Of a stretch of DNA of 64,000 bases, positions 36,819 through 48,842 are shown piece by piece. The DNA is from Burkholderiales bacterium. Lineage in GTDB: Bacteria; Pseudomonadota; Gammaproteobacteria; Burkholderiales; Burkholderiaceae_C. Every line of letters starts with the position of its first letter. Within the stretch, counting starts at the first letter, position 1. The notes under the pieces are model-generated. The model made no database searches, was not told the origin of the DNA, and saw only the letters and a program-made list of their open reading frames with translations. The stretch covers positions 1 to 64,000 of the forward strand of contig QBMB01000011.1 of NCBI GenBank assembly GCA_003241965.1. The letters are read 5' to 3'. A program made the translations under genes and the position numbers.

Positions 36819-38504
36819 TTAGCCGTTGTTGTTGTCCAGCTTGGCGCGCAACAGGGCGCCCAGGCTGGTGGTGCCAGCGCTTTCGCGCGAGGACTGCTGG
36901 CTCAGGGTCGCCATGGCTTCTTGCTGGTCAGCAGCATCCTTGGCCTTGATGGACAGCTGGATGTTGCGCGTCTTGCGGTCGATGTTCACCACCACTGTGG
37001 TGACTTCGTCGCCTTCCTTCAGCATGTTGCGTGCATCTTCCACACGGTCACGGCTGATTTCGCTGGCGCGCAGGTAACCCATCACCTCTTCACCCAGATC
37101 AATCTCGGCGCCCTTGGCGTCGACGGTCTTGACCTTGCCGGTCACGATGGAGCCTTTGTCATTCACCGACACGAAGGTGGTGAACGGGTCGCCATCGAGC
37201 TGCTTGATGCCCAGGGAGATGCGCTCGCGCTCGACGTCGATGGCCAGCACGATGGCTTCGACTTCCTGGCCCTTCTTGTAGTTGCGAACGGCGGCTTCGC
37301 CGGTTTCGTTCCACGACAGGTCGGACAGGTGAACCAGACCGTCGATGCCGGCAGCCAGACCCACGAACACACCGAAATCGGTGATCGACTTGATCGGGCC
37401 CTTGACGCGGTCGCCGCGCTTGGTGGCTTCGGCGAACTCGTGCCATGGATTGGCACGGCACTGCTTCATGCCCAGCGAGATGCGGCGCTTGTCTTCGTCG
37501 ATGTCGAGCACCATGACTTCGACTTCGTCACCCAGCGACACCAGCTTGGAAGGTGCCACGTTCTTGTTGGTCCAGTCCATTTCGGACACGTGGACCAGGC
37601 CTTCGATGCCTGGCTCGAGTTCCACGAACGCGCCGTAGTCGGCGATGTTGGTGATCTTGCCGAACATGCGGGTGCTTTGTGGGTAGCGGCGGGCAACGCC
37701 CATCCATGGGTCGTCGCCCATCTGCTTCAGACCCAGCGAGACGCGGTGCTTCTCGGTGTCGAACTTCAGGATCTTGGCGGTGATTTCCTGGCCAGCTTGC
37801 ACCACTTCGCTTGGGTGGCGCACGCGTCGCCATGCCATGTCGGTGATGTGCAGCAGGCCGTCGATGCCGCCGAGGTCCACAAACGCACCGTATTCGGTGA
37901 TGTTCTTGACCACGCCGTGAACGATGGCGCCTTCTTTCAGGGTGTCCATCAGCTTGGCGCGCTCTTCGCCCATGGAGGCTTCCACCACGGCGCGGCGGCT
38001 CAGCACCACGTTGTTGCGCTTGCGGTCGAGCTTGATGACCTTGAATTCCAAAGTCTTGTTTTCGTACGGGGTCAGGTCCTTCGTCGGACGGCTGTCGACC
38101 AGCGAGCCCGGCAGGAAGGCGCTGATGCCGTTGACCATGACCTTCAGGCCGCCCTTGACTTTGCTGGAGGTCGTGCCGGTGACGAACTCACCCGACTCGA
38201 GCGCTTTCTCCAGGGACATCCACGAGGCCAGGCGCTTGGCCTTGTCGCGCGACAGCAGGGTGTCGCCGAAACCGTTTTCCACGGAGTCGATGGCGACCGA
38301 CACAAAATCGCCCACCTGCACTTCGAGTTCACCCAGGTCGTTCTTGAATTCGGCCAGCGGCACGTAGGCTTCCGACTTCAGACCGGCGTTGACCACCACG
38401 TGGCTGTGTTCGATGCGAACGACTTCAGCGGTGATGACTTCGCCCGAGCGCATTTCGGCGCGTTTCAGGGACTCTTCGAACAGGGCGGCAAATGATTCAG
38501 ACAT
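36819..38504 (-). CDS. rpsA: 30S ribosomal protein S1
   Basis: A 561-residue S1 protein with six S1 (OB-fold) domains. The first two bind the ribosome, and the remaining four, with the repeated pattern (V)xGxVxxIxxxGAFVxL, bind mRNA. The start [12 protein letters not shown] at 38504 is typical and has a TAGGAA upstream; six residues earlier another ATG exists. Its place between cmk (upstream) and ihfB (downstream) is conserved across proteobacteria. Confidence 0.96.
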   Translation of the reverse strand: MSESFAALFEESLKRAEMRSGEVITAEVVRIEHSHVVVNAGLKSEAYVPLAEFKNDLGELEVQVGDFVSVAIDSVENGFGDTLLSRDKAKRLASWMSLEKALESGEFVTGTTSSKVKGGLKVMVNGISAFLPGSLVDSRPTKDLTPYENKTLEFKVIKLDRKRNNVVLSRRAVVEASMGEERAKLMDTLKEGAIVHGVVKNITEYGAFVDLGGIDGLLHITDMAWRRVRHPSEVVQAGQEITAKILKFDTEKHRVSLGLKQMGDDPWMGVARRYPQSTRMFGKITNIADYGAFVELEPGIEGLVHVSEMDWTNKNVAPSKLVSLGDEVEVMVLDIDEDKRRISLGMKQCRANPWHEFAEATKRGDRVKGPIKSITDFGVFVGLAAGIDGLVHLSDLSWNETGEAAVRNYKKGQEVEAIVLAIDVERERISLGIKQLDGDPFTTFVSVNDKGSIVTGKVKTVDAKGAEIDLGEEVMGYLRASEISRDRVEDARNMLKEGDEVTTVVVNIDRKTRNIQLSIKAKDAADQQEAMATLSQQSSRESAGTTSLGALLRAKLDNNNG

Positions 38505-38688
38505 TGAATTTCCTAAAACCACTCAGCGTCGGCGCCTTCAACCAAGGTGACTCGGTTTGCGCAGGGATCGACGTGTGGGCGGCGTTGACATTGCGGTGCG
38601 AAACACCGCGGGGTTGGTTGAAAAGAACCTTCAGGCATGCGGGCTGGGAGCGCCCGGCTGTGCCGTCAGGGCCGTTTGTGGAGCGTGC

Positions 38689-40707
38689 TCAGTTCCCCGA
38701 GAACGCCGTCTTGCCTTGCCACCAGCTCAACACCACTTGCACCGATTGCTCGATACCCAGTTCGGAGTTGTCCAGTTTCAAGGCATCTTCGGCTGGCTTG
38801 AGCGGTGCGTGCGTGCGGGATGAGTCCCTCAAATCACGCGTTGCCAAGTCGGCCAAAAGACCATCGATGTTAGCAGCAATTCCCTTTGAAATCAATTGCT
38901 TATGGCGCCGTTCGGCGCGTTGCTGTGCTGTAGCGGTCAGGAACACCTTGAGTGGAGCGTCCGGGAAGATCACCGTGCCCATGTCCCGTCCATCGGCCAC
39001 CAGGCCGGGCAGTCGGCGGAAGCTCAGCTGCAGGGCGTGCAGGGCGGACCGCACGGCCAGATGTTGCGACACCCTGGACGCCATGCCGCCGGTGGATTCC
39101 AGGCGCAGCGGGTCGGTGATGTCGCGACCGCCCAGAAACACCTTGTGGTCTTGGAACGTCAGCGACAACTTTGCGGCCAGTCTGGCCAGGGTGGATTCGT
39201 CGTCCAGCGACACGCCGGCGTCTTGCGCGGCCAGCGCGGTGGCCCGATACAGGGCGCCGGAGTCGAGCAGGTGGTAGCCCAGGCGCTGAGCCACTTCGGC
39301 GGCCAGGGTGCCTTTGCCGGAAGCGGTGGGTCCATCAATGCAGATGACGGGTATGGCTTGAGCCGGTGCGTTGCAGACCTCGAACAAGGATTCGAAGTAG
39401 TCGGGGAAGGTCTTGGCCACGCATTTCGGGTCTTCAATGCGCACCGGCAGGCCGGCGGGGTTGAAGGCGGCCAGCGAGAAACACATGGCGACCCGGTGGT
39501 CGTCGTAGGTGTGGATGGAAGCTGCTTTCCAGGCCAGCGCGTCGACTGGCGGCGTGATGCGGATGAAGTCGGCACCTTCTTCCACCGTGGCACCCAGCTT
39601 GCGGCATTCGTTGGCCATGGCGGCGATGCGGTCGGTTTCTTTCACGCGCCAGCTCGCGATGTTGCGCAGCGTGGTGGTGCCCTCGGCGTACAGCGCCATC
39701 ACGGCCAGTGTCATGGCGGCATCCGGGATGTGGTTGCAGTCCAGTTCGATCGCTTTGAGTGGCCACGCGCCACGTCTAACGTGCAGGCGGTTGGCTTCAC
39801 CCGTGATGTCTGCGCCCATGAGTCTGGCCGCTTCGACGAACCGGATATCGCCCTGGATCGAGGCCAGGCCAACACCTTCAATGGTGATGCCTTGGGTGCT
39901 TTCGGAGATGGCGCCCAGCGCGATGAAATAGCTGGCCGATGACGCGTCGCCTTCTACCGGTATGCGCCCGGGCGAGCGGTAGCGGCTGCCAGCCGGGATG
40001 GTGAAGCGTTGCCAGCCATCGCGGTGCACCTGCACGCCGAAACGCGAGAGCAGATTGAGCGTGATCTCGATGTAGGGGCGCGAAATCAGTTCGCCGACGA
40101 CATCGATGACGATGGATTGCTTCTGCGCCACCAGCGGCAGGGCCAGCAGCAAGGCTGTGAGGAACTGGCTGGAGACGTCGCCCCGCACGCGAATGGGCTG
40201 GTCGAGTTGCAGCGCAAGCGGTGTGCCCGTGCCGAGCTTTAGCGGCGGATAGCCCTCCTGGCCCAGGCAGTCCACGGCACAACCCAGTTGACGCAGGGCA
40301 TCGACCAGATCACCAATGGGTCGCTCGTGCATGCGCGGCACACCGCTGAGCTCGAACTCGGCACCGTGGGCAGAGGCCAGCAAGGCCAGCGCCGCTGTGA
40401 GCGGGCGCATGGCGGTGCCGGCGTTGCCCATGAACAGCCGCGCTTGCCGCACCGGGAGCAAACCGCCCAGGCCGTGCACGCGCAAGGCGCCGTCGGGCTG
40501 TGGCTCGATCTGGCAACCGAGTTGGCGCAGCGCGCCCAGCATCACTTGCGTGTCGTCGGAATCCAGCAGGTCGGTGACATCGGTGTGGCCCTCGCTCAGG
40601 GCAGCGAGCAACAGCACCCTGTTGGAGATGCTCTTGGAGCCGGGCAGGCGCACGGTGCCGCCGGCTGTGGCCAGCGGGGGAATGTCGAGGAACGGAATGG
40701 GATACAT
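38689..40707 (-). CDS. aroA: Fused EPSP synthase and cytidylate kinase
   Basis: A 672-residue bifunctional protein. Residues 1-445 are 3-phosphoshikimate 1-carboxyvinyltransferase (AroA), with the substrate motifs [10 protein letters not shown] (21-30), [10 protein letters not shown] (94-103) and the Arg/Lys motif [11 protein letters not shown] (354-364). Residues 452-672 are cytidylate kinase (Cmk), with the P-loop GPTASGKGT (459-467) and ADGRDMGTV. The GNAGTAMRP motif keeps the Gly of class I glyphosate-sensitive enzymes. The two genes are separate but adjacent in many proteobacteria; fusion in one frame is typical of some Burkholderiales. No stop codon intervenes and the linker is about 6 residues. 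The upstream neighbour is tyrA, 35 bases away. Confidence 0.94.
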   Translation of the reverse strand: MYPIPFLDIPPLATAGGTVRLPGSKSISNRVLLLAALSEGHTDVTDLLDSDDTQVMLGALRQLGCQIEPQPDGALRVHGLGGLLPVRQARLFMGNAGTAMRPLTAALALLASAHGAEFELSGVPRMHERPIGDLVDALRQLGCAVDCLGQEGYPPLKLGTGTPLALQLDQPIRVRGDVSSQFLTALLLALPLVAQKQSIVIDVVGELISRPYIEITLNLLSRFGVQVHRDGWQRFTIPAGSRYRSPGRIPVEGDASSASYFIALGAISESTQGITIEGVGLASIQGDIRFVEAARLMGADITGEANRLHVRRGAWPLKAIELDCNHIPDAAMTLAVMALYAEGTTTLRNIASWRVKETDRIAAMANECRKLGATVEEGADFIRITPPVDALAWKAASIHTYDDHRVAMCFSLAAFNPAGLPVRIEDPKCVAKTFPDYFESLFEVCNAPAQAIPVICIDGPTASGKGTLAAEVAQRLGYHLLDSGALYRATALAAQDAGVSLDDESTLARLAAKLSLTFQDHKVFLGGRDITDPLRLESTGGMASRVSQHLAVRSALHALQLSFRRLPGLVADGRDMGTVIFPDAPLKVFLTATAQQRAERRHKQLISKGIAANIDGLLADLATRDLRDSSRTHAPLKPAEDALKLDNSELGIEQSVQVVLSWWQGKTAFSGN

Positions 40708-40742
40708 GCGCGGTGACGCGAGAACGCCGCGGTGGGCGTTGC

Positions 40743-41624
40743 TCAGCTCTGGGGCTTGATGGCGGTCATGCGCCAATGGGCGCGGGCACTGCTGGCTTGC
40801 TCGATGAGGGCTTCCAGCGCGTCCGGGTTGTCGGCATTGATGGCCGTTTCCAGCGCATGCAAGGCCCGCTGGAAAAAGCGGGATTGCGCCAGCAGTTCTT
40901 CGCGGTTGGACATGAGGATGTCGCGCCACACGGCGGGGTCGCTGGCGGCAATGCGCGTGAAATCACGAAAGCCCGGGCCTGCCAGCGACAGGAAGTCGGT
41001 CGCCTGTTGCTGGCTCTGGATGCCGTTCATCAAGGCAAACGCCACCAGGTGGGGCAGGTGGCTCACAGCGGCATAGGCGGCGTCGTGCGCCTCGGGCGAC
41101 ATCTGCTTGACGTTGCAACCCAAGGCGGTCCAGACTTTGTGCGCCTTGTCCAGCTGCGCCGTGAGCGTGCGCTCGATGGGCGTGAGGATGACCTGACGGC
41201 CGCTGTACAGGTCTGGGTCGGCATGCTCCACGCCCGCGAGCTCCTTGCCTGCGATCGGATGCGCGGGCACGAACACGCCCACCTGGTCCTTGAGCACACG
41301 GCGCGCAGCGTCGATCACCTCGCGTTTGGTCGAGCCCACGTCCATGATCAGAACGTCGCCACGAATCAGGTGGCGAATGGCCTTGAAGGTCGCTTCGGTG
41401 GCCGCCACCGGCACCGCGAGCAACACGAGATCGGCGCCCGACACAGCGAGCAGCGCAGAAGGCGCCTCGACGTCGATCACCCCCAGTTGGCGTGCCCGCT
41501 CGGTGGTGGAGGGGGACTTGCTGTAGCCCACCACCCGCTTGACCAGGCCGGCCCGCTTGAGTGCCAGTGCAAACGAGCCGCCCATCATTCCGCAGCCGAT
41601 CAATCCCAGTTGTTCAAACATCAT
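40743..41624 (-). CDS. tyrA: Prephenate dehydrogenase
   Basis: A 293-residue dehydrogenase of tyrosine synthesis. The NAD(P)-binding loop [13 protein letters not shown] lies at the start, and [14 protein letters not shown] and the [13 protein letters not shown] substrate region are in place. There is no chorismate mutase domain; that sits in PheA. The first ATG overlaps the pheA stop (ATGATG over TGA), so translation is coupled. A second ATG one codon later is equally possible. Prephenate versus arogenate preference cannot be told from sequence alone. Confidence 0.93.
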   Translation of the reverse strand: MMFEQLGLIGCGMMGGSFALALKRAGLVKRVVGYSKSPSTTERARQLGVIDVEAPSALLAVSGADLVLLAVPVAATEATFKAIRHLIRGDVLIMDVGSTKREVIDAARRVLKDQVGVFVPAHPIAGKELAGVEHADPDLYSGRQVILTPIERTLTAQLDKAHKVWTALGCNVKQMSPEAHDAAYAAVSHLPHLVAFALMNGIQSQQQATDFLSLAGPGFRDFTRIAASDPAVWRDILMSNREELLAQSRFFQRALHALETAINADNPDALEALIEQASSARAHWRMTAIKPQS

Positions 41625-42718
41625 TCGTTTACCGGGTAGGCGCCCAGCACCTTGTAGAAGGCGCACAGGCCCTGGAGTTCTGCGAGCGCCGCAGCCACGT
41701 GCGGTTGCGAAGGGTGGCCTGCGATGTCGATATAGAAGTAGTACTCCCACTGCCCGGACTTCGCCGGACGCGACTCAAAACGCGTCATGGAGACGCCGTT
41801 GTTCTTGAGGGGCACCAACAGGTCGTGCACCGCGCCTGGCCGGTTCGGCACCGACACCACCAGGCTGGTGCAGTCGCGGCCTGACGCGGGCGGCATGGCC
41901 AGCGTCTGGGGCAGGGCGATCACGGCGAAGCGCGTTCGGTTGTAGGCCTCGTCCTGAATGGCGTGCGAGACGATGTGCAGGCCGAACTGGGCGGCCGCGC
42001 GCTCGCTGGCGATGCCGGCCCAAACTGGATTCGTGGCCGCGAGCCGAGCGCCTTCGGCGTTGCTGGAGACGGCCCGCTTTTCCGCTTTGGGCAGGTGTTG
42101 CGACAGCCAGTTCTGGCATTGGGCCAAAGCCTGGGGATGCGCCATGACCACTTCAATGCCGTCGAGTGTGTTGAGCTGGCGCAGCAGGTTGTGGCGCACC
42201 AGCAAGCTCACTTCGCCCACGACGTGTACCGGCGAGCGAAGGAACAGATCGAGCGACCGCGCCACCACGCCTTCGGTGGAGTTTTCCATGCCGACCACGC
42301 CAAACTGCGCGGTACCCGCAGCAGTGGCGTGAAACACCTCGTCGAAGTCGGCGCAATAGATCAGGTTGGCCGCGCTGCCAAAAAACTCGATGGCCGCCTG
42401 TTCACAAAAGGTTCCCTGGGGGCCGAGGACGGCCACGCGCTGGGGCGCTTCGAGTGCGAGGCAGGCCGACATGATCTCGCGCCAGATCGAGGCCACGTGC
42501 TGGTTCAGGAGCGGGCCCTGGTTGGCGCCCTGAATCTTCTCTATGACCTGGGCCACGCGATCTGGCCTGAAAAAGGGTGAGCCTTCGTGCCGCTTGATCA
42601 CGCCGACTTCTTCGGCCACGCGCGCACGCTCGTTGAGCAGTGACAGCAACTGTTGGTCCAACGCGTCGATCTGTACGCGCAGGACCGCCAGGGCATCTGA
42701 CTGGGTGGGTTGTGTCAT
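41621..42718 (-). CDS. pheA: Bifunctional chorismate mutase / prephenate dehydratase
   Basis: A 365-residue P-protein. Residues 1-90 are an AroQ chorismate mutase (IDALDQQLLSLLNERA), about 95-275 are prephenate dehydratase (VLGPQGTFCEQAA, ENSTEGVVARSLDLF), and about 285-360 an ACT domain with SLVVSVPNRPGAVHDLL and ESRP, the phenylalanine feedback site. The ATG is separated from the serC stop by 23 bases. All domains are intact. Confidence 0.95.
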   Translation of the reverse strand: MTQPTQSDALAVLRVQIDALDQQLLSLLNERARVAEEVGVIKRHEGSPFFRPDRVAQVIEKIQGANQGPLLNQHVASIWREIMSACLALEAPQRVAVLGPQGTFCEQAAIEFFGSAANLIYCADFDEVFHATAAGTAQFGVVGMENSTEGVVARSLDLFLRSPVHVVGEVSLLVRHNLLRQLNTLDGIEVVMAHPQALAQCQNWLSQHLPKAEKRAVSSNAEGARLAATNPVWAGIASERAAAQFGLHIVSHAIQDEAYNRTRFAVIALPQTLAMPPASGRDCTSLVVSVPNRPGAVHDLLVPLKNNGVSMTRFESRPAKSGQWEYYFYIDIAGHPSQPHVAAALAELQGLCAFYKVLGAYPVNE

Positions 42719-42741
42719 GTCTTCTGGAGATGGAGCCTCGT

Positions 42742-43848
42742 TCAGGCCCGTATTTTTTCAAAGTCGCGCATGTACCCCACCAGCGCTTGCACACCGTCCA
42801 GCGGCATGGCGTTGTAAATGCTGGCGCGCATGCCGCCCACCGATTTGTGGCCCTTGAGCTGCAGCAGGCCCGCTGCTTTGGCGCCCGCGAGGAAGGCGTC
42901 GTTCAAGGCTTCTTCACGCAGGAAAAATGGGATGTTCATGCGCGAGCGGCAGTTGCTCGCCACCTTGTTGAGGTACAGAGAAGAGCCATCGATGAAGTCG
43001 TACAGCAGCGATGCTTTGGCAATGTTGCGCTGTTCCATCGCAGCCACACCGCTCAGGCCACCCTCGGTCTGGCGCTTGAGCCACTGAAAGGTGAGGCCAG
43101 CCATGTAGATGCTGAAGGTGGGCGGCGTGTTGTACATCGAGGCATTGGCGGCCACCGTCTTGTAGTCGAATGCACTCGGGCAGACGGGCAGGGCGTGGCC
43201 GAGCAGATCTTCACGCACCACCACCAGAGTCAGGCCGGCCGGGCCCAGGTTCTTCTGTGCGCCGCCGAAGGCCAGGCCCACACGCGACCAGTCGACGGTG
43301 CGCGACGCTACGTGCGATGAGAAGTCGATCACCAGCGGGGCGTTGCTGCCCAAGGCTGTGAGGTCGGGCAGCTCGTGAAACTCCACGCCGTGGATGGTCT
43401 CGTTGCTGCAGAGGTGCACGTACCGGGCATCGGCGCTGAGCTTCCATGATGCTGGCGATGGCAGCGTGGTGTGGCCTGAGTCGGCATTGCTGGCGACCAG
43501 CATCGGTTGGGCGTAGCGCGCTGCTTCCTTGATGGATTTTTCACTCCAGCTGCCGGTGACCACAAAGTCCACCTTGCCGCCACGCGACAGGTTCAGCGGC
43601 ACGATCGCGTTCTCGGCCAGCCCGCCGCCCTGCATGAACAGGACATGAAAGTTTTTGGGAACAGCGAGCAGTTCCCGCAGATCGGCCTCGGCTGTTTCGA
43701 TGATGGTGCTGAACTCCTTGCCGCGGTGGCTCATCTCCATCACGCTCATGCCGCTGCCGTGCCAGTCGAGCATTTCGTGCGCAGCTTGTTGCAGCACTTC
43801 GGCGGGCATGGCCGCCGGTCCGGCTGAGAAGTTGAAGGGACGTGCCAT
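42742..43848 (-). CDS. serC: Phosphoserine aminotransferase
   Basis: A 368-residue PLP enzyme of serine and pyridoxine synthesis. It opens [10 protein letters not shown], has FMQGGG, and the PLP Lys lies in [12 protein letters not shown]. The ATG shares a base with the gyrA stop (TGATG), so the two are translationally coupled. The order serC-pheA-tyrA-aroA follows a shared amino-acid operon seen in many proteobacteria. Confidence 0.95.
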   Translation of the reverse strand: MARPFNFSAGPAAMPAEVLQQAAHEMLDWHGSGMSVMEMSHRGKEFSTIIETAEADLRELLAVPKNFHVLFMQGGGLAENAIVPLNLSRGGKVDFVVTGSWSEKSIKEAARYAQPMLVASNADSGHTTLPSPASWKLSADARYVHLCSNETIHGVEFHELPDLTALGSNAPLVIDFSSHVASRTVDWSRVGLAFGGAQKNLGPAGLTLVVVREDLLGHALPVCPSAFDYKTVAANASMYNTPPTFSIYMAGLTFQWLKRQTEGGLSGVAAMEQRNIAKASLLYDFIDGSSLYLNKVASNCRSRMNIPFFLREEALNDAFLAGAKAAGLLQLKGHKSVGGMRASIYNAMPLDGVQALVGYMRDFEKIRA

Positions 43849-46496
43849 CACGCCTCAGTGCCCGGATCGTCGGCCTCGTTCGGCTCAACCGAGTCGACAG
43901 CCTCCGGCACGTTGGCATCGTTTTCAACGATGCGCTGCAGCCCTGAGAGTTCGGCGCCTTCGTCCAGCGCAATCAGCGTTACACCTTGTGTGGCACGTCC
44001 CATCTCGCGGATCTCGGAAACCCGCGTGCGAACCAGCACACCTTTGTCGGTGATCAGCATGATCTCGTCGTCGGTGTGCACCAGCGTGGCGGCCACCACC
44101 TTGCCGTTGCGCTCGCTTTGCTGGATCGCAATCATGCCTTTGGTGCCCCGACCATGGCGGGTGTACTCGGAGATCGGTGTGCGTTTGCCGTAGCCGTTGA
44201 TGGTCGCGGTCAGCACGCTCTGGTGCTCGTCTTCGGCCACCAGCATCGCGATGACGCTCTGGGTTTCTTCGATCATCATGCCGCGCACGCCGCGCGCATT
44301 GCGGCCCATCGGGCGAACGTCGTTCTCGTCGAAACGCACGGCCTTGCCGCCGTCACTGAACAGCATCACATCGTGCTGACCGTCGGTCAGCGCTGCGCCG
44401 ATGAGGTAGTCGCCCTCGTCCAGGTCCACGGCAATGATGCCGGCCTTGCGCGGGTTGCTGAATTCATCCAGTGCAGTCTTCTTCACCGTGCCCATGCTCG
44501 TTGCCATGAACACATAGCGGTCTGACGGGAACGTGCGCATTTCGCCCGTGAGCGGCAACACCACGTTGATCTTCTCGCCCTCCTGCAGCGGGAACATGTT
44601 GACGATGGGCCGCCCGCGCGAGCCGCGCGAACCGGCAGGCACTTCCCAGACCTTGAGCCAGTAAAGCCGCCCGCGGTTGGAGAAGCACAGGATGTAGTCG
44701 TGTGTGTTGGCGATGAAGAGCTGGTCGATCCAGTCGTCTTCTTTGGTCGCCGTGGCCTGTTTGCCGCGCCCGCCACGTTTTTGCGCCCGATATTCAGAGA
44801 GCGGCTGGCTCTTGATGTAGCCGCTGTGGCTGAGCGTGACCACCATGTCGGTGGGCGTGATCAGGTCTTCGGTCGCCAAATCTTGCGCGTTGTGCTCGAT
44901 CTCGCTGCGGCGCGCGCCCAGCTTGGTCTGGCCGAACTCCTGTTTCACGACCACCAACTCGTCTGCAATGATGGTGGAGACCCGTTCGGGCTTGGACAGG
45001 ATGTCGAGCAAATCGTCGATCTCGCCCATGACCTCCTTGTACTCCGCCACGATCTTGTCCTGCTCCAGGCCTGTCAGGCGTTGCAGGCGCATCTGCAGAA
45101 TTTCCTGCGCCTGTGTCTCGGACAGTCGGTACAACCCGTCGCTGCCCATACCGAACGCCTTCTCCAGGCCCTCGGGGCGGTAGTCGTCGGCGTTGATCAC
45201 GCCGCCGTCGGTGCGCGCTCGGGTGAGCATTTCGCGCACCAGCTGGCTGTCCCACGGCCGCACCATCAGTTCGGCCTTGGCCACGGGAGGCGTGGGCGAC
45301 TCGCGAATGATCTTGATGAAATCGTCGATGTTGGCCAACGCAATGGCCAGGCCTTCCAGCACATGGCCGCGTTCACGCGCCTTGCGCAGGTTGAACACGG
45401 TGCGACGAGTCACGACTTCACGGCGGTGCTCCAGGAACACCTGGATGAGGTCCTTGAGGTTGCAAAGGCGGGGTTGACCGTCGACCAGCGCCACCATGTT
45501 GATGCCGAAGGTGTCTTGCAACTGCGTTTGCTTGTACAGGTTGTTCAACACAACCTCGGGGACTTCGCCGCGCTTGAGTTCGATCACCAGGCGCATGCCG
45601 GACTTGTCCGACTCGTCCTGGATGTGGCTGATGCCCTCGATCTTCTTCTCGTGCACCAGTTCTGCAATGCGTTCCTGCAGCGTCTTCTTGTTCACCTGAT
45701 AGGGCAACTCGTCCACGATGATCGACTGGCGCTGGCCGCGGTCAATATCTTCGAAGTGGCATTTGGCGCGCATCACAACGCGGCCGCGACCTGTGCGATA
45801 GCCATCCTTCACACCATTGATGCCGTAGATGATGCCGGCCGTGGGGAAATCGGGCGCCGGGATGATTTCCATCAATTCATCGATGGATGCTTCCGGATGC
45901 TTGAGCAAGTGCAAACACGCATCCACCACCTCGTTGAGGTTGTGCGGCGGAATGTTGGTGGCCATACCCACGGCAATGCCCGACGAGCCGTTGACCAGCA
46001 GGTTGGGCAGGCGCGAAGGCAGCACCAAAGGTTCTTTTTCAGAGCCGTCGTAGTTGGGGCCGAAGTTGACGGTTTCCTTGTCGATGTCCGCCAGCATCTC
46101 GTGCGAGATTTTCGACAGGCGGATTTCGGTGTATCGCATGGCTGCTGCGTTGTCGCCGTCCACCGAGCCGAAGTTGCCCTGGCCGTCGACCAACATGTGG
46201 CGGAGGGAAAAATCCTGCGCCATCCGAACGATCGTGTCGTACACCGCGCTGTCACCGTGCGGGTGGTATTTACCAATCACATCGCCGACGATACGGGCCG
46301 ACTTCTTGTAGGGCCGGTTCCAGTCGTTGTTGAGCTCGTGCATGGCGAACAACACGCGGCGGTGAACCGGCTTGAGTCCGTCACGCGCATCAGGGAGGGC
46401 GCGCCCGACAATCACGCTCATCGCGTAGTCGAGGTAACTGCGGCGCATTTCCTCTTCAAGACTGATGGGCAAGGTCTCTTTGGCGAACTGTGTCAT
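43848..46496 (-). CDS. gyrA: DNA gyrase subunit A
   Basis: An 882-residue type II topoisomerase subunit. The catalytic Tyr122 (AAAMRYTEI) and the quinolone-resistance region are both visible. Residues 83 and 87 are Ser and Asp (GDSAVYDT), the quinolone-susceptible state. The C-terminal beta-propeller with the GyrA-box QKRGGRGK is present, followed by an acidic tail. The start [10 protein letters not shown] at 46496 fits the family; upstream in-frame codons are not conserved. serC follows with overlap. Confidence 0.96.
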   Translation of the reverse strand: MTQFAKETLPISLEEEMRRSYLDYAMSVIVGRALPDARDGLKPVHRRVLFAMHELNNDWNRPYKKSARIVGDVIGKYHPHGDSAVYDTIVRMAQDFSLRHMLVDGQGNFGSVDGDNAAAMRYTEIRLSKISHEMLADIDKETVNFGPNYDGSEKEPLVLPSRLPNLLVNGSSGIAVGMATNIPPHNLNEVVDACLHLLKHPEASIDELMEIIPAPDFPTAGIIYGINGVKDGYRTGRGRVVMRAKCHFEDIDRGQRQSIIVDELPYQVNKKTLQERIAELVHEKKIEGISHIQDESDKSGMRLVIELKRGEVPEVVLNNLYKQTQLQDTFGINMVALVDGQPRLCNLKDLIQVFLEHRREVVTRRTVFNLRKARERGHVLEGLAIALANIDDFIKIIRESPTPPVAKAELMVRPWDSQLVREMLTRARTDGGVINADDYRPEGLEKAFGMGSDGLYRLSETQAQEILQMRLQRLTGLEQDKIVAEYKEVMGEIDDLLDILSKPERVSTIIADELVVVKQEFGQTKLGARRSEIEHNAQDLATEDLITPTDMVVTLSHSGYIKSQPLSEYRAQKRGGRGKQATATKEDDWIDQLFIANTHDYILCFSNRGRLYWLKVWEVPAGSRGSRGRPIVNMFPLQEGEKINVVLPLTGEMRTFPSDRYVFMATSMGTVKKTALDEFSNPRKAGIIAVDLDEGDYLIGAALTDGQHDVMLFSDGGKAVRFDENDVRPMGRNARGVRGMMIEETQSVIAMLVAEDEHQSVLTATINGYGKRTPISEYTRHGRGTKGMIAIQQSERNGKVVAATLVHTDDEIMLITDKGVLVRTRVSEIREMGRATQGVTLIALDEGAELSGLQRIVENDANVPEAVDSVEPNEADDPGTEA

Positions 46497-46756
46497 GAGC
46501 GGTGCTGGTATGCGTCGGATGGGCCAAAAGGCAACTCGCCATTTTACGGGGCGCACCGATGGTCATCGGTGAGCGAACTGTGTTGTAGCTCCACAACGGA
46601 TGCGCACAAGGCCCGAATACAGTCGCCGACGTGCCCGGAGCCGTCGGTCTGCCGTATAGCGCTTGTGGCACAATGAAATCCAGCGTTTTGAGTGGTGGTC
46701 ACTTCAAGCGTCTTTTTTTGTACGCAGTATGTCTGCGGCTTACCAAGAGGAAAACC

Positions 46757-47392
46757 ATGAAAAAACTCAATAAAGTGGCAATGCTGATCGCAACAGCAGC
46801 CATGGCAACTGCCGCCGGCGCCCAAACCATCGACAACTGGCGCAATGGCACCAGCGAACTGGTCTGGAAAAACGGCACCAATGAACTGTGCTGGCGTGAC
46901 GCCAACTGGACGCCTGCAACTGCAGCTGTCGGTTGCGACGGTGCCATCGTTCCTGTCGCCGCTGCTGCGGCACCTGCACCGGCTCCTGCCGCAGCACCTG
47001 CACCCGCTCCCGTGGCTGCTCCAGCCCCTGCTGCGTCCAAAGTCACATACGCTGCTGATGCGTTTTTCGACTTCGACAAAGCCGTGCTCAAGCCAGAAGG
47101 CAAAGCCAAGCTGGACGACCTCGCCAGCAAAGTCTCCGGTATCAATCTGGAAGTCGTGATCGCCGTTGGCCACACCGACTCCACCGGCGCTGCTGGTTAC
47201 AACCAAGCCCTGTCGAACCGCCGTGCTGAAGCTGTCAAGGCTTATCTGGTGAGCAAGGGCATCGAAAGCAACCGTATCTACACCGAAGGCAAGGGCCTGT
47301 CCCAGCCAGTGGCAGACAACGCTACCCGCGAAGGCCGTGCCAAGAACCGCCGCGTTGAAGTGGAAGTTGTCGGCACCCGCGCCAACAAGTAA
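46757..47392 (+). CDS. ompA: OmpA-family peptidoglycan-binding protein
   Basis: A 211-residue protein with a signal peptide ([22 protein letters not shown]), a short N-terminal region with an internal repeat (NGTSELVW / NGTNELCW), an Ala-Pro linker of about 25 residues, and a C-terminal OmpA domain (residues about 95-205) with [16 protein letters not shown] and [12 protein letters not shown], which binds peptidoglycan. The usual eight-strand barrel of E. coli OmpA is absent, so it resembles Burkholderiales OmpA/Pal-like proteins. It is followed by a terminator and is divergent from gyrA with 260 bases between. Confidence 0.9.
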   Translation: MKKLNKVAMLIATAAMATAAGAQTIDNWRNGTSELVWKNGTNELCWRDANWTPATAAVGCDGAIVPVAAAAAPAPAPAAAPAPAPVAAPAPAASKVTYAADAFFDFDKAVLKPEGKAKLDDLASKVSGINLEVVIAVGHTDSTGAAGYNQALSNRRAEAVKAYLVSKGIESNRIYTEGKGLSQPVADNATREGRAKNRRVEVEVVGTRANK

Positions 47393-47411
47393 ACCTTCGG
47401 GTTGCTCCAAG

Positions 47412-47437
47412 AAAACCGCGCCTCGGCGCGGTTTTTT
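47412..47437 (+). terminator. Intrinsic terminator of ompA
   Basis: The stem AACCGCGCC pairs with GGCGCGGTT around a short TC loop and runs into a T tract (47432-47437). It lies 20 bases after the ompA stop and 24 bases before ubiG. The A tract before the stem would also allow weak termination in the opposite direction. Confidence 0.88.
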
Positions 47438-47460
47438 CATGGGCTGACGATAATGCATGC

Positions 47461-48168
47461 ATGAACAACAACCTCAACGCCGACCCCGCCGAGTTGGCCA
47501 AATTTTCCGATCTGGCACATCGCTGGTGGGATCCTGAAAGTGAGTTTCGTCCGCTGCATCAGATCAACCCACTTCGGTTGGGGTGGATCGAGGGTATTGC
47601 TCAGATCAATAGCAAGCGGGTGCTCGATATCGGTTGCGGCGGGGGCATTCTTTCCGATGCCATGGCGAGAAAGGGCGCGAAAGTCACCGGTATTGATCTG
47701 TCGGTGAAAGCGCTCAGGGTGGCTGAATTGCATGCGTTGGAAGCGGGTACCCGCGACGTTGAGTACCGTGAAATCAGTGCTGAGGCTTTGGCGTTGCAAG
47801 AGCCCGCTTCATTTGATGTCGTCACCTGCATGGAAATGCTCGAGCATGTGCCCGATCCATCTTCGATCGTGCGCGCCTGCTCAGCATTGGTGAGACCGGG
47901 TGGCTGGGTGTTCTTCTCGACCCTCAACCGCAACCCCAAGGCCTTTCTTTTTGCGATCCTTGGTGCGGAGTACGTGCTTCAGTTGCTTCCAAAGGGCACG
48001 CACGAATACGCGAAATTCATCAAGCCGAGTGAACTTGCCAGCTACGGTCGTGCAGTGGGGCTTGAGCTGACCGACACCCGTGGCATGGAGTACAACCCAC
48101 TGACCCGGCGGTATTGGCTGAGCCACAACACCAGCGTGAACTACTTGTTTGCCATGCACAAGGCATGA
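47461..48168 (+). CDS. ubiG: Ubiquinone biosynthesis O-methyltransferase
   Basis: A 235-residue AdoMet-dependent methyltransferase of ubiquinone synthesis. The substrate-loop start ([23 protein letters not shown]) and the AdoMet loop [15 protein letters not shown] are diagnostic of UbiG. It carries out both O-methylation steps of the quinone ring. It overlaps gph by four bases (ATGA), a conserved pair in betaproteobacteria. Confidence 0.95.
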   Translation: MNNNLNADPAELAKFSDLAHRWWDPESEFRPLHQINPLRLGWIEGIAQINSKRVLDIGCGGGILSDAMARKGAKVTGIDLSVKALRVAELHALEAGTRDVEYREISAEALALQEPASFDVVTCMEMLEHVPDPSSIVRACSALVRPGGWVFFSTLNRNPKAFLFAILGAEYVLQLLPKGTHEYAKFIKPSELASYGRAVGLELTDTRGMEYNPLTRRYWLSHNTSVNYLFAMHKA

Positions 48169-48842
48169 CCGTTGCTGCCTTTCTGCCGGTGCGCGCGGTT
48201 CTCTTCGATCTCGATGGCACCCTGATTGACAGTGCGCCTGATCTGGGTGCGGCTGCAGATGACATGCGTGTCAGCCGAGGCCTTCCACCCAAATTCTTGC
48301 GGGCGTACAGGCCCCACGCTGGATCAGGTGCGCGTGGCATGCTGCATGTGGCCTTCGGAATGGGCGTGGAGCACGTGGACTATGACCAGTTCAAGGAAGA
48401 ATTCTTTCTTCGCTATGAAGCTTGCCTGACTGAACGGACGCGGCCTTTTGCAGAGGTGGAACAGTTGCTTGTGTCTGTCGTGGACAGGGGCTTGTTGTGG
48501 GGCATCGTGACGAACAAGGCCCAGCGTTTCACATCGCCCATCGTGCGGTCTCTCAGGCTGTTTGATTCTGCGTCCACGGTGATCTGCGGAGACACCACTG
48601 CGCATGCCAAACCGCATCCTGAACCTCTGCTGGAGGCGGCGAGGCAGTTGTCACTGTCGCCTGCGCAATGTATCTATGTGGGCGATGACGAGCGCGACAT
48701 CGTTGCAGGGCGCGCTGCGGGCATGCGGACGGTGGCGGCCAAGTACGGATACCTTGGCCACGGGGCCCATACAGCCAGCTGGGGGGCAGACGCTGAAGTT
48801 TCTTCGCCCTTGCAGGTCTTGCAATTGCTCGAACCGTCATAA
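48165..48842 (+). CDS. gph: Phosphoglycolate phosphatase
   Basis: A 225-residue HAD-family hydrolase. Motif I is [14 protein letters not shown], motif II (TNK) lies at IVTNKAQ, motif III has a Lys at KPHPEP, and motif IV is GDDERD. Gph removes phosphate from 2-phosphoglycolate formed by DNA repair or oxygenase reactions. Its start overlaps the ubiG stop. Its 3' end contains the promoter of ssrA. Confidence 0.9.
   Translation: MTVAAFLPVRAVLFDLDGTLIDSAPDLGAAADDMRVSRGLPPKFLRAYRPHAGSGARGMLHVAFGMGVEHVDYDQFKEEFFLRYEACLTERTRPFAEVEQLLVSVVDRGLLWGIVTNKAQRFTSPIVRSLRLFDSASTVICGDTTAHAKPHPEPLLEAARQLSLSPAQCIYVGDDERDIVAGRAAGMRTVAAKYGYLGHGAHTASWGADAEVSSPLQVLQLLEPS

Noticed and set aside
43848-46496. Quinolone-resistance substitution in gyrA
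   Set aside because: Residues 83 and 87 are Ser and Asp, the susceptible type, so there is nothing unusual here.
44700-46676. A 658-codon open frame on the plus strand opposite gyrA
   Set aside because: gyrA is unmistakable on the minus strand, with catalytic Tyr122 and the quinolone region. The opposite frame has no motif.
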